Source of the DNA: Synaphobranchus kaupii
Taxonomy: Eukaryota > Chordata > Actinopteri > Anguilliformes > Synaphobranchidae
Length of the DNA stretch: 64,000 nt
NCBI GenBank assembly: GCA_029718625.1
Contig: JAINUF010000028.1
Location: forward strand, 122,501-186,500
Direction: 5' to 3'
In this document: piece after piece, positions 51,685 through 63,532 of the stretch
Layout: every line of letters begins with the position of its first letter
How positions within the stretch are numbered: position 1 is the stretch's first letter
Notes under the pieces: generated by a model
Told to the model about the DNA's origin: nothing
Seen by the model: only the letters and a program-made list of their open reading frames with translations
The model's database searches: none
Made by a program: the position numbers and the translations under genes

Positions 51685-51711
51685 ACAGACCACGAGAGAG
51701 AGAGAGAGAGA

Positions 51712-51754
<43 letters not shown>

Positions 51755-52377
51755 GAAGAAGAGGAGGACACTGTCAGAGGACATTTGACTGCCTTCAGGA
51801 CCTTTGTCTGCCGTCTAGGGATGAATTTTGAGCTGTTCACCGTTTTAATCATTTCACCCTAGTGTTTATTTTTCTTGTGAATGGACATAATTGTACACCA
51901 ATGGGACCTGAATTCCCTTCCTTTTAAATCATCTTCTTGCAGCCTTTTTTTAATTGGTTTCCCCCATATGATTGACAGCGTCCGTTTTTAATTCAGTCTG
52001 TGTCTTATTTTCTAAAGATGCGCATGGTCATCTGTGTGTTTGCGCGTGTGTGTGTTTGTGCGCGTGTGTGTGTGTGTGCGTGCATGCGAGCGTGCGTGCA
52101 TAAAAGAGGGAGAAAGTGTATGCATTCCTTTTCTAAACCACAACGTATCCTCTGACATTTCAGTGTTGTGTAAACCAATCTCCAATTTTAAATAAGTTTT
52201 CCATTGAGAATTACTCTATTTAATTGGGGCGACAACACCTCTTAAGTTTGTTTTAACCCTGTTTGATTATCATGGATGTGTGTGCATAAGGCTATTTGGT
52301 TTTGATCATTTCATCTGACTACGGGCCTGAAATTCTCAGCTCACATTTGAAAGAGGACGTGTGTGTGTGTGTGTGTG

Positions 52378-52409
<32 letters not shown>

Positions 52410-53238
52410 ACAGAGTGTGTGTGTGCACAGGTGTCCTTGTGCATCCCAAAGGGGGTGGAAAGAATGGATTCTGGGGTTGAATCTGGGTAAGGAGGGCAAA
52501 AGGATTCTTTGTCCAATGAAAAACAATTGGGTGTGGCTAAGAGATGGAGGCGGGGCTTAAGGGGAAGGTGGGTGTAAATTAAAGGAAGCTGGGATGGGAT
52601 TGATACAAAGAGGACACGGACAATAAAAGGGTGATAGGATGGTAATAGCCAGGGTTTGGGTTGAGTGGGAAGGTTTTGTATTGGGAGTAATGAAAGAAGT
52701 ATGTGTGAGAGCAGGTCCATGCAATGCATGCGTAAGTGGCAATGCTGAATTTGTGGATTCACACTCAATAAACGCAGATGGGAAGTGTTTGGGCTGGCCG
52801 ATTAGCAGCACACGAGAGAAATGTCCGATAGTGTCATGTGCATTTACAATGTGGAACATGCCCATAAGAAATGCCTGGGACTTCTCACTGTACATTAAAT
52901 GTTGAAGAGGGAAAAACCAGCCCTGAAGGAACAAACCCAACAGCTAGAGTCTAGAAAGCAGGAGGAGGATACTGTGCACAATCCATCCCATCCTCTCACA
53001 CGAGAGCAGGTGAGCCTCGTGGTGTATTTGATAGCATAACTGATAAGACATAAGCTGACCTGACCGAGGCGGTGTGGATTTTGTGTGTGAATGTGCAAGA
53101 GATTTTACGGTTCAGAAAAACCAAAATGGAATTGAGGGTGTTCTAAAACAAATCTTTTATGCAGAAGGAGTTTTACTTTCATATATGGTACTTAAGTTAA
53201 TTTTATCTCCAGTTCCAAAAGGAAGACTGAAGTGTTTG
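51685..53238. other. gpc4 3' untranslated region and downstream flank
   Basis: It starts with a GA microsatellite (51693-51760), followed by unique sequence with GT repeats near 52036-52085. Candidate AATAAA polyadenylation signals are at about 52622 and 52767; I cannot tell which is used. 52359-52408 is a (GT)n-TA-(CA)n self-complementary tract. Confidence 0.6.
52359..52408. repeat. Self-complementary GT-TATA-CA microsatellite
   Basis: About nine GT units, then TATA, then about 14 CA units. The two arms are reverse complements of each other, so the tract can fold into a hairpin in RNA or a cruciform in DNA. Confidence 0.93.
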
Positions 53239-53753
53239 TGTGCACCCCAAACCTTCCATCTGTGTACCAGGACAGTGTGCACCCCAAACCTTACATCTGT
53301 GTACCAGGACAGTGTGCACCCCAAACCTTCCATCTGTGTACCAGGACAGTGTGCCCCCCAAACCTTCCATCTGTGTACCAGGACAGTGTGCACCCCAAAC
53401 CTTCCATCTGTGTACCAGGACAGTGTGCCCCCCAAACCTTCCATCTGTGTACCAGGACAGTGTGCCCCCCAAACCTTCCATCTGTGTACCAGGACAGTGT
53501 GCCCCCCAAACCTTCCATCTGTGTACCAGGACAGTGTGCACCCCAAACCTTCCATCTGTGTACCAGGACAGTGTGCCCCCCAAACCTTCCATCTGTACCA
53601 GGACAGTGTGCACCCCAAACCTTCCATCTGTGTACCAGGACAGTGTGCCCCCCAAACCTTCCATCTGTGTACCAGGACAGTGTGCCCCCCAAACCTTCCA
53701 TCTGTACCAGGACAGTGTGCACCCCAAACCTTCCATCTGTGTACCAGGACAGT
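53239..53753. repeat. 37-bp minisatellite, about 14 copies
   Basis: The unit contains CCCCAAACCTTCCATCTGTG and TACCAGGACAGTGTGCA, with an A/C variant in GCACCCC/GCCCCCC and a 4-bp deletion (33-bp units) in two copies. Open frames on both strands are repeat products. Confidence 0.96.
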
Positions 53754-56700
53754 GGCAATCTATTGTTTGTATGTGCTCATATGTATGTGCAGTGCATTTC
53801 CACTCCGTTCTTTATCTTATCCCTCTTATGTCAGTTCACTTGTGCGCCTGTAGAGGCAGCAGTGTACCCAACTTTGCAACCTAGGTTCATTGTTGTAACT
53901 GTCATTTAGGGACAGCCACTTCACTGGTGAAAGGAGAGACCGGTCTTGATCTTTCAAAAACCATAACCTTAATCCTGTAGTTAAGTGCCTGAAAATGTCC
54001 TGTTTGCTTACATTGGCCAATGTGATTGTTGACCATAGTTGTTTTTTATTATTATTTAATTATTTTGCTTTTGATCATTGACATATATTTTTAGTGGAAA
54101 ATCAGGTGAATCAATATTTCAGTTTAAACTAACTTTAAGTCTTTTTTTTTTCACCAACCTCAAGCCTTTGTCATCTCCAGATTCTATTAATTGCCTTACA
54201 TTAGACATTGTCTAGGTCATGTACAGTAAATTATTTAATTGCATGTTAATTTTATGGAAGGTAATTTACAAACACACACTCAAAAATTGCTTCCATAGCT
54301 ATCTAAACAATACAGAATTGATACAAATAAAATATATATTTACATACAGTTACAGATTTGGGGGGGGGGGGGGGGGGGGGGGGTGGCATTCTAATGGTAT
54401 TTGAAGAGTTAACTAGTTTTATAATAACTTTATGCTGTCTGTTTTAAAAAAAATTACATTACATTATGTAAAACAGATTGTATTGTATGTCATGGACTTT
54501 TTTTGTAAGGTGATGATGTAGACTGATTTTGCTGTGCTCTTGACCAGATCTGGCCAACTCCCCATCTAAGGTACATTTCCAGGGATCAGTAATTACAGCT
54601 ATTAAAAACTGGGGGGTGATTTCCTCAAACTCAACCGGGAGATGACACGCGCAGTCTTGAGATTGAGTGGAAGTCAGAATCACTTCAGAATCAGTTCCAT
54701 ATTATAAAGCTGGGCCAGTCCCTGGACTCAGGCCAGGGTGTTGTTCAGAATCAGTTCCATATTATAAAGCTGAGCCAGTCCCTGGACTCTCAGGGTGTTT
54801 GTTGTTCAATGAGAAATAGCAGCACCTTCTGCAGAAAATGGGAGAACTGGATTCTTTGTGCTGAACCTGACGATCACCAGACAGAAGGTAACGGTGTTTG
54901 ATATTCCACACAGTGTTGTCCTGATGTGAGCTTAAAGTGTAAGAAATGGTGGAAATGAAATTTAATCACTCAGCAGCCCTCGCTGTTGCCGTGTTTTGTT
55001 TGTTCGGCCCCCAGTGTATGAATGATTGTAAATGGACGTTTTTTGTGTGATTGAGGAAACTGAACTGGGGCGAGTTATGAGTGTGCCATTTACAGATTGT
55101 GTGGATTCTGGCGTGGTGGAAAACAGCCCAAACTTTTTGGCCTTGCGTAATATTCCCATCTCAATCACACATGGCAGGAAAAATTGCTCAGAGCAGGGGA
55201 TGGTAACTCCAGCTCTTAAGGCTGGGCTCTATGAGGTATTCTAGAGATTAAATAGCAGGTGACAAATACCTGGAATAACAAGGGATTTAATTTCAGATCC
55301 AAATAATGGTTTTAATCCAGTAACTGAGACTTGCGATGGACTGAATTCCCTGTGGCACAATGAGGGCTGGACTTGGCCGTCTCGAGTTATCGAGCAACTG
55401 GATAAATCCTTGTAAATACTGAAAAGCCATTTTGTAATGTTAGAATCTCTGAAAGAAGCCTTAACAAATCCTGTTTGACGGGGAGAGATTGAGAGAAGAT
55501 AGATACTAAAATGTAAAAAAAAAAATATTGAAAAATTTCTTGTTAAAATAAAGACAAGTATTTAATTTGTCTGTTGGACATTATTTTATGCACTCCTGGA
55601 ACACAGTACAATGACAATAAGAATGTTATTAAAGCTGGGAAATGTACTTTCTCACTGAAGAAAATGGTGAAGAAAGAGTTGACAAAGTATTACCTTCTCA
55701 ATAAATGTGTTACGACGACTCAGATTCCCTATTGGTTATATCTCAGAAGATGAGGAAAATATAAAATGATGCAAAATTATGTATATTTGTAGTACACAAG
55801 TACTCTAACATGCAATTTATCCAACCTCCTGCCACACACCAGTTCGGTAAGGAAATGAAGTCAGTCAGTGAAGGGTCTATGGCTCATTATGAGGTCTGTC
55901 AATTTTAAAATAAAAAAAATGATGGCCAGGGCTTAATAAACATAAATGAGCTTGCAATAGATGCTCGGTTCCCAAGTGCCCCAAAGGAAGTGGGACTGAT
56001 TGAGAGAAAACTGTGTGCCCAAGATAAATGTAACAGGAGAAGTGCAACATTCAGTCCAAAAACAGGATCTGGACTCGTGGACTCAAAGGTGCGTTCTCAT
56101 TAAGTTGGTGAGGGCTTTGGGCTGTCCCATTGTGAAAGTGTTTTGTGAAAGTGTTTTTGGCAAGTGCTCTTATGTGGGATTTTCACACCCTCTACCCGCA
56201 CTTTTTGCAAGTCCACATCAATGCAGACTTGCCTGCCCTCTGAAATACGCCATTAAAGTCTGCTGTGTCCGAATCAGAGCCTTATCTACTGCGCCCTTTC
56301 TCCTCCATACAGTGCACTGGCAGAAGTGTGCTGTTTATTGTGCACTGTTTAGCAGTCCACGAAAAATACCCGCCATACTATTTTCCAACTGCACTGCGGA
56401 AGTGTCGTAAGCAGGTCATAAGACGTCCCACCAGTGTTGCCATGTCCACGGTTTTACAGCTAAATTGGGATACTTTCAAATTGCAGTCACGGGTAAAAAT
56501 TAGAAGTCGCAGAGCACGCACTTATTTTAAAAAGTAAAAACACGATTTCTATTTAAAATACGTTGGGTTCGGTTAAATATAGCCTATAATTTGGGCTAGT
56601 TTTGAGTCGCCATTTGGCTGGAAAGTCTTACAAGATCTGGCAACCCTGCGCCCCACTCTTGCGCTGCCATGTCACGTGTTGTTTTTGTTGTATTTGAAGG

Positions 56701-58188
56701 AAAACGTCATTTTAAAAAAAACGAAGCTTCACGTCATATTTATGTGACCAAAATGTTTGTGTACTTCTTGAAAAGTGTGCTCCTGAATGTACTCAGCGAA
56801 ACCCCCGGAAGTAAGTGTGTCATCCGGGTGCTTGAAGTATACTGCAATTTTAAATATTTTTGCGTACTCTACGACTTTCTCGCCCCGATCTACTCACCAA
56901 GGCTACTCAACAGTGTGGAAGAGTGCTGATTCGGAAACGACCCACGAGTCCATGAGGGCTCAGTTTGGGATTCAGCCATTGAGAAGGCTGGCTAGTTGAG
57001 GACCCATCCGCCACCTTCAGACAGCTGGGGTGGGTCCCAATAGTCAAAAAATGCACCCTCCCTTCCTCCACCACCACCTCCTCTACTCCCTTCCTCCACC
57101 TCGTCTCCTCCCTTCATCCACCTCCTCTCCTCCCTTCCTCCACCACCACCTCCCTTCCTCCACCACCACCTCCTCTACTCCCTCCACCACCACCTCCTCT
57201 ACTCCCTTCCTCCACCACCACCTCCTCTACTCCGTGCCCCGGAAACAGATCTTTGTGTTTTAATCTAATGTTGCTGATTGGTTACATAATATGTCTCGAG
57301 GCAAACCGCAATGTCAGGTACATTGTATACTGTACATGCAAATACTTAAATACTCAAAACGTTCAGACAGTTTTGCATACTTCCGAGTAGGAGAGGAGTG
57401 GTAGTGGGGGAGTGGAGGAAGGGAGGTGGGGAGTGAAGAATATCGGGATGCACCCCTGGTGTAATTATACTGCTCATTCATGGGCATCCATTCAGAGCTG
57501 TATATTACCTGGATTACCTGTATATTACCTGGATGGGCTGATTGTGTATGCAGATGATTAGCCTGATGATTATAAAAACTGCTGTAAATGAGACTTGTGA
57601 ACAAAGTTTACAACTTTAAACCAAATTGTCTCCCATTCTTAGTTATAGCACCTGTTTCACCATTTCCGTTTCCTCTCCCCATTTAAACTAAACTGACTAT
57701 TTTCCAGATGGATATTTTCATTTAACAGCCATTAAACCCTGCAAATGTAAAAACGTCATAGCATATATGGTTGTTATTCACAAGATGAAAGTTGGCTGGC
57801 TCATGCTGTAGCTCTCGTACTCTTCAGGAAGCAAAGCAATAAATGATCATAACTGTTGATGTGCAACACATCCTTCTTCTTTAAATGTGTGCGTTAACTT
57901 TAAATAGTAATGCATTAGTATGCAAATGTATTGCTGCTGTATTAAGTTAAAAGCTAGTATAAAAAAACATTGCCTTGTCACTCATATTAAGAGAACCTTA
58001 AGTGAGCTGAATAATCTATATATTTTCTTTACACAAATTTGCTCATACCATTCATTTTAATGCACTCACTTTTAAGGGAAGAAAAAAAACAAAATTTTAA
58101 GGGAAGGATGATATTTTTACAAGTGGTTTGTGTCATGTTCGTATTCCAGGCAGAAACTACATACCCACCAGACACAAAGAAAGCAAAA
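53754..58188. other. Intergenic region, no gene recognised
   Basis: About 4.4 kb between gpc4 and the tRNA. Visible structures: a G run of about 24 (54359-54382); a 59-bp-period tandem duplication sharing AGAATCAGTTCCATATTATA (54686-54790); and a pyrimidine-rich CTCCACCACCACCTCCTCTA repeat (57055-57235), with complementary GGAGTGGAGGAAGGGAGG near 57408. No coding or RNA homology was recognised. Confidence 0.6.
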
Positions 58189-58261
58189 TGCCGAAACCCG
58201 GGATCGAACCAGGGACCTTTAGATCTTCAGTCTAACGCTCTCCCAACTGAGCTATTTCGGC
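58189..58261 (-). tRNA. tRNA-Phe(GAA)
   Basis: Read on the minus strand the 73 bases begin GCCGAAATAGCTCAGTTGGG and end with TTTCGGC plus discriminator A. The 7-bp acceptor stem GCCGAAA/TTTCGGC pairs perfectly. Box A is TAGCTCAGTTGGGAGAGC and box B GGTTCGATCCC. The anticodon GAA is at 58228-58226. TTTT (58188-58185) follows directly as the Pol III terminator, and there is no intron. It matches the vertebrate cytosolic tRNA-Phe consensus with no visible damage, so it is probably functional rather than a SINE-derived copy. Confidence 0.96.
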
Positions 58262-59148
58262 GTGGCGAAAACATCTCCCATAAAATCAACTTCACCATAA
58301 GGAACATCGCCACACTAAAAAATGATATCTCCGGCAATGTATTGAAGTTCGCGTAAAAATATATGCTTTCGTTGTTCACGGAAAATATAGCCTTTTCTCT
58401 AACGTTAGCAAGCAAGGCTAACGTATTCTACTTGTTTTCACATTACGCTTCCCTTAATAGCCAGCTGTAAGCAAGCAAACAAACGCAAATATCTAACCAC
58501 TAAATACTTACATTAAATGTTTTTTTTTTTTTTTTAGCAAGGAGTGCTTGAAATGTAACGTTACTTTAACAAGTATAACAACTTTAACATTACTGACGTT
58601 CATCTTCGCCACGATAACCTGTATCTTAGTTCAGAAAGTAACGTTATGGACACAAAAGCCACTGCAATATGTTCCTTGTTACATAATTCTCTTTTTTCCG
58701 AACCATTTTTATTTAAACGATTTCTTAGTAACGTTGTAGCCTACCTTAGATATAAAGCCACATAGCTACCATACTCGTCATGCAGCCTCGCCAAATTAGC
58801 TCCCGGTTGCTGTTAGCACAAGAAGAACCAAGTGCAAAGCTCAAAGCTTTCTTTAGAGCGCAAATATGTTATGGTTTCTACCTCCATCCTAAGAGCTCAA
58901 CTAAAATAAAGCGCGCAAATGCATGCATTGTAATAGTAGGGAAGAGAGTCACAGAGAAGCTCGTGTTGCGTTTTTATCTTAGTCTTAGTAACGATCTACG
59001 TTAGCCTATTTTAACTGCAGTATTGTAGGCTAAAGCTTGCTGGCTAGCTATTTGACCGTCGAGGAGCATCATCTAGATAGCTAGATTTCCCCGATTGAGT
59101 GGTGCTTTAATTCCAGTACAGTAATCTTACTTGGTTTCGCACGAGAAG
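58262..59148. other. Region upstream of the hs6st2-like exon
   Basis: About 890 bp of AT-rich sequence with a T run at 58520-58536. It could contain the hs6st2 promoter and 5' untranslated region, but I see no clear TATA box or CpG island. Confidence 0.45.
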
Positions 59149-59772
59149 ATGGATGAAAAGTCCAACAATAGCCGGCTTCTGCTGGCTCTGTTGATGGCGC
59201 TCTTGTTTTGTATAATTGCAAGTGTTACAGTAGGCTTATCTGTGTCCTGGCACCGATTGCCAACTGCAGCTACACGTGAGCTCGCTGTCCAAATTTGGTG
59301 AAACTACATCGGGGACTCGTAGTGGAAGAATCAACAGCAGTAGAGAAGTTGTTACTGGAAGGGACCCCATACATTGCAGAAGACGTCCGATTTTTTCCTA
59401 GGTTTAATTTCACCACAAACGACCTGAGACGCACAGTTGATTTCGTTGATGTGATCGTCTTTTTACACATCCAAAAGACCGGGGGCACCACATTCGGTCG
59501 CCACCTAGTGCGCAATATTCAGCTGGAGAGGCCTTGTAAGTGTCGGGCTGGCCAGAAGAAGTGCAGCTGTTACTGACCAGGTAAGCGGGAGACCACCTGG
59601 CTGTTTTCGCGCTTCTCGGCCAGTTGGAGCCGTGGGCTGCACGTGGACTGGACCGAGCTCACCAGCTTCTGCCAGCAGCTGCCCTCGCGCATGGACACAG
59701 CAGAGCAACTCAACATGCAGAAGGTTTCCAGGTCCTGCAATAAGAGGAACAACCCCAATCTGGACAATTCAA
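59149..59772 (+). pseudogene. hs6st2: hs6st2-like first exon, disrupted
   Basis: HS6ST2 is a Golgi type II membrane enzyme that transfers sulfate from PAPS to O-6 of glucosamine in heparan sulfate. The ATG at 59149 gives MDEKSNNSRLLLALLMAL, a short cytoplasmic tail and membrane anchor very like vertebrate HS6ST2. That frame stops at TGA 59299-59301. Homology resumes in another frame: FFPRFNFTTNDLRRTVDF, then VIVFLHIQKTGGTTFGRHLV (the PAPS 5'-phosphosulfate-binding loop, near 59453-59512) and RAGQKKCSCY, then an in-frame TGA (59573-59575) where the family has Arg. It continues PGKRET.WLFSRFSASWSRGL and DWTELTS to a possible donor near 59773. Three residues before VIVFLH are missing, one is added in RETTW, and the conserved Cys after GWS is Arg. 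The rest of the enzyme is not in the window. It is either a decayed copy or a real exon with sequencing errors. Confidence 0.8.
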
Positions 59773-61863
59773 GTAAAATATCATGTAGCGTAGGCTACTT
59801 GCTGTGATTATTGTAACATGGAATTGTTTTAAATAAATACGTTTTCTGCGTACAGAAGTGAGCGCACAAACAAATAATGAATGCAACATGTAGTAGCTAG
59901 GCTAATAAGGAGCGTCATTTTATAAAATGTTAAATTCCACTGTTTATCTTGATGGAGATGTCACTGTCGCATAGGGATTTTAAAATTCCCAGTCAAAGTT
60001 TAACTTTGACTTAGGTTTGACTTAAAACATTTCCACATTGCAAAAATAATTTTCAAATTAGCCTAGGCCTACATTACCGATATAATCACATTTTAAAATA
60101 AATCCCCGATGTACCTACAGCTATAGGCTAGCCTAGGATATCATGAGCTTTTCGTTGACAACAGTGCAGCAAAATGTCACTATCAGTATAATATCTGCAG
60201 CCTGAACAGTTTGAGGACCACTTAAAGGAGCTATATGTAACAAATTTACTGTACTAAATCATAAAATGACCATGATATGTCATCAGAGAAAGAAGGAAAC
60301 ATGCTAAGTCGAAATACTGGCTTCTCCGACAACAATGCTACAGCCAGTATGTTCTCCTTTGAAATTTCCATTCCGGGTTGGAACGTCTGTATTTGTTTTG
60401 GCCTGTGTGATTCACTGTTTTCTGAGTTGACTCCGAGTCCACTGCCCATTACGAACAACCAGATGTACTCCGGCACCCCGACAGCCGATTTACGAATGCC
60501 TAAGCTAAGTTCAACATCGTTTCCATTTAGCTAGCTAGCTAAAGATTTAAATATATATATATATATGTGTGTGTGTATATAGTTACTCGCTAAACATACC
60601 ACTAATGTTAGCTTATATCTGTGTGACCGTAAACATAGCCAGCCATGCATCTAGCTAACATTGACAGAGTTATAAAAAATCCACATGAGCTGGTTTATAA
60701 TTTGCAAACAATAAATATTAAACAAATTGCAAACGTATACATTTGCTGATCAACTTACATTGTAGGACCCATCGTCGCTTGTCATTGTCAAAATAGAATA
60801 AGCTCGTCTCAAAATATAATGTTGCGCTCGGCTCGTCTTGCGCTCGTGTTCGTTCAGTGTCTCAACTCTCCAATATTGTGAATTTGGATTGCAGTACCCA
60901 TTTTAAATGCTCGGTGTCAATGTTACATATAGCTCCTTTAATAGTTTCCATTTCGTTACAATTCTTCAGAGAAATTAAGGATGGTGACTCCGCTCTCCCC
61001 CAGCCCCTCCCCTCGGTCTGCACTATGGGTTTGCATGTGCTACCTTGTCAAGAGTGCCTCATTTGTCTGTCAAGCAGAAACAAAGGGCTGACACCAGGAC
61101 TGCCTTGTTTACTCTTGGGGGGGAAAAAACCCTTGACAGCAGGCGTCTTCCACTTATCTTTTATCTTGGATTTTAGTTTTAATTCCCATGGGCACAAGAG
61201 GGGAACAGAACAGGACCCCACAACATCTGGGCCTTCACAGCCAAGCATATCCCCCATTCAGCACTGACAGTCACTGGTCCTGCTCTTGTCTTGAGTGGAT
61301 ATACTCTTGGGTTTAATCTGGCAAGTGTCAGTCTGGTGATTAATAAGCGTGTAATTGCAATGTCAAGAGTTTTTCTGAATCATGTTTTTTAATATCCTAC
61401 TCAACCTCATTTTACTCCGTCAAAGTTGTATATGATCATTCTCTTAAAACACACTTCTCAGAGTAATTCCCCATATGATGAGGCACACTTTTCAGGGAAT
61501 GTTTTATTTTGTCCTATACTTGATATGGGCATGGTATGTTTTTATGTGAACTGGATGTACTGGTTGTTGGTATGTGGTTCCTGCTTAGATTTTTTAAAGC
61601 CAGTGTCGGTAGGATATGGTGTAGTAAGAGGATAAGCGACAGTCACCGATCTTGGAAGTATCCTTTTTTAGCATATAGAATAAAAGAAGAAAGAAACTTT
61701 TGACCTATACTAATCAAGTGAAAATGTTCCCATTAAATGAATTGATTGTAATAATAAAACCCACATTAGCTCACTTAGTAATAGGTAATTTCAGTTAAAA
61801 TAGCATGTTTTTTAATTTTTTTTGATGATGATGATGATGATGCGTTTGTGATGGTTAAGAGGC
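59773..61863. other. Downstream (possible hs6st2 intron 1), no gene recognised
   Basis: AT-rich sequence. 60555-60580 holds (AT)n followed by (GT)n and TATA. 61823-61842 is a GAT triplet repeat. No further sulfotransferase exon is seen. Confidence 0.55.
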
Positions 61864-62019
61864 CGGAGGCATTATGTTTTCGGGTTGTCCGTCCGTCCGT
61901 ACGTACATTCTCGTGAACGCTATATCTCAGGAACGCCTTGAGGGAATTTCTTCACATTTGGCCTAAACGTCCACTTGGACTCAAGGATGAACTGATTATA
62001 TTTTGGTGGTCAAAGGTCA

Positions 62020-62034
62020 AGGTCACTGTGACCT
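62020..62034. promoter_or_regulatory. Perfect consensus estrogen-response-element palindrome (copy 1)
   Basis: AGGTCACTGTGACCT equals the nuclear-receptor inverted repeat AGGTCA-3-TGACCT. It overlaps TCAAGGTCA (62017-62025), the extended half-site bound by ERR and SF-1 type receptors. The sequence match is exact; binding or activity is not shown. Confidence 0.6.
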
Positions 62035-62152
62035 CACAAAAGACGTTTTTGGCCATAATTCAATAATTCCTATGCTAATTATGGCTACATTTCACACAAA
62101 TGTCTACTTGGACTCAAGGATGAACTGATTAGATTTTGGTGGTCAAAGGTCA

Positions 62153-62167
62153 AGGTCACTGTGACCT
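62153..62167. promoter_or_regulatory. Perfect consensus estrogen-response-element palindrome (copy 2)
   Basis: Second exact AGGTCACTGTGACCT, 133 bp after the first and in the equivalent place of the repeat unit, again overlapping TCAAGGTCA. The third, degenerate unit near 62285-62306 has lost the palindrome. Confidence 0.6.
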
Positions 62168-62540
62168 CACAAAAGACATTTTTGGCCATAACTCAAGAAT
62201 TCCTACGCTAATTATGACAACATTTCCACAAATGTCTAATAGGATAAAATGATGAAGTGATGACATTTTATATCCAAAAGTTCAAAGGTCAACTTCACTG
62301 TGACATCATAATGTTTTGCTTACCATTGTAGCTGAGAAGCATGTTTCTCACTGGAAATTATTCACTGGAATCATACAGTCAATATAGTGATAACTTCCAA
62401 TACACTTCATACCTTTTAAATTAAAGTCCTTCAAAGTCTTCACTACATATATTTTATGAGTCTGGACAGACATGGATGTAAACTGCAACTTGACTTGTTG
62501 GCGGAGGCATACAACCGCAAGGCGGTTATTTCTAGTTTTA

Positions 62541-63526
62541 TTATTATAAGCATTAAGGATTTCAGGGATGGAGCCTAAAAAGAGGGTTTTCATGCACCTT
62601 CATAAATTTGAATGGACGTAATTTATCAAAAGCACATGTATCTGTGTATTGCTCTGTGTGTCTGCCTGGTTCTCTTCTTCTAAGTAGGTATGCCCAAGTG
62701 TGCCTTGTTTTGCATTCAGTGCTTGTTTATTTCATATTTGGTTGGTTTATGAATTAAGAATATATTCTGTTGTACCATTGCCCTCTCCTTGGGACATTGT
62801 CTTGATTTGTCTTCTACACCCAGGCAGACACACATACACCCTCCTGTTCCATATGGGCCATAACATAAGACGGTGCTGTTAAAAGCAAACTCGCAGCCAG
62901 TCTGTGGCCACTTAAAGCTCATCACATTCTCACTGTAAATTTCTCTGACAGTGGTATGTCTGCATGTGTGCATGCAGGGTATTGTGTGTGCTTTTCAACA
63001 GTAGTGATAAATGTGCTTTAAGAATGCATGTTGTCAGGGTGCCACACTGGCTACTTCCTGAATAATACACAGTGGCCTAGTTCTGACCCGCTATGTTCCT
63101 ATAACTTTTGCACATAACACACATGCAAACTACCCAACATGAATTCAGAAAGGTGTTACACAGATGTATTGGTTTGAAGTTGTGCTTTTAACACTGATTT
63201 CTGTTTAGGCACTCGGACACGTGTGCATACTTCATGTCTGCACAGCGGCTGATTTCTATAGTTTCTCTTATTTAATAATAGGAGTGCGGACATTCTACCC
63301 TCCTTATGAATTTTTAGAACTTTATAAACGGGGAGGGGGGTCATAATACAGAGTGATTCAGATGTGTTGCACTTAGAAAGGAAACAGTATCTTTTCAATA
63401 AGTAGGAAACTTTTCAATAAGTAGATTTGGATAAGGATGAAGCAGATTGTTGTATAGTGTATTGTAGTGATGTGAACTGACTGTAATAGAGTAAACCCTA
63501 AGTCCACCACTCAACTCACCTCTCTC
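62541..63526. other. Nothing recognised
   Basis: About 1 kb with no supported gene, RNA or repeat apart from a short direct duplication of CTTTTCAATAAGTAG near 63391-63425. Confidence 0.5.
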
Positions 63527-63532
63527 AACAGT

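Larger units (their letters stand above)
61864..62540. repeat. Dispersed fish repeat with internal 134-bp tandem units
   Basis: The sequence contains CTATATCTCAGGAACGCCTT, followed by two near-identical copies of a roughly 134-bp unit (about 61965-62098 and 62099-62231) and a third degenerate one. It ends with TTGTTGGCGGAGGCATACAA. Repeats of this style are frequent in teleost genomes. The class is unknown to me. Each of the two good units contains a 15-bp AGGTCACTGTGACCT palindrome. Confidence 0.75.

Noticed and set aside
53074..53909. Secreted repeat protein with PKPSICVPGQCA-type units
   Set aside because: The 37-bp period is not a multiple of three, all frames look alike, and there is no signal peptide or start context.
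58039..58356. 105-codon frame on the + strand
   Set aside because: It crosses the antisense of the tRNA-Phe gene and has no homology.
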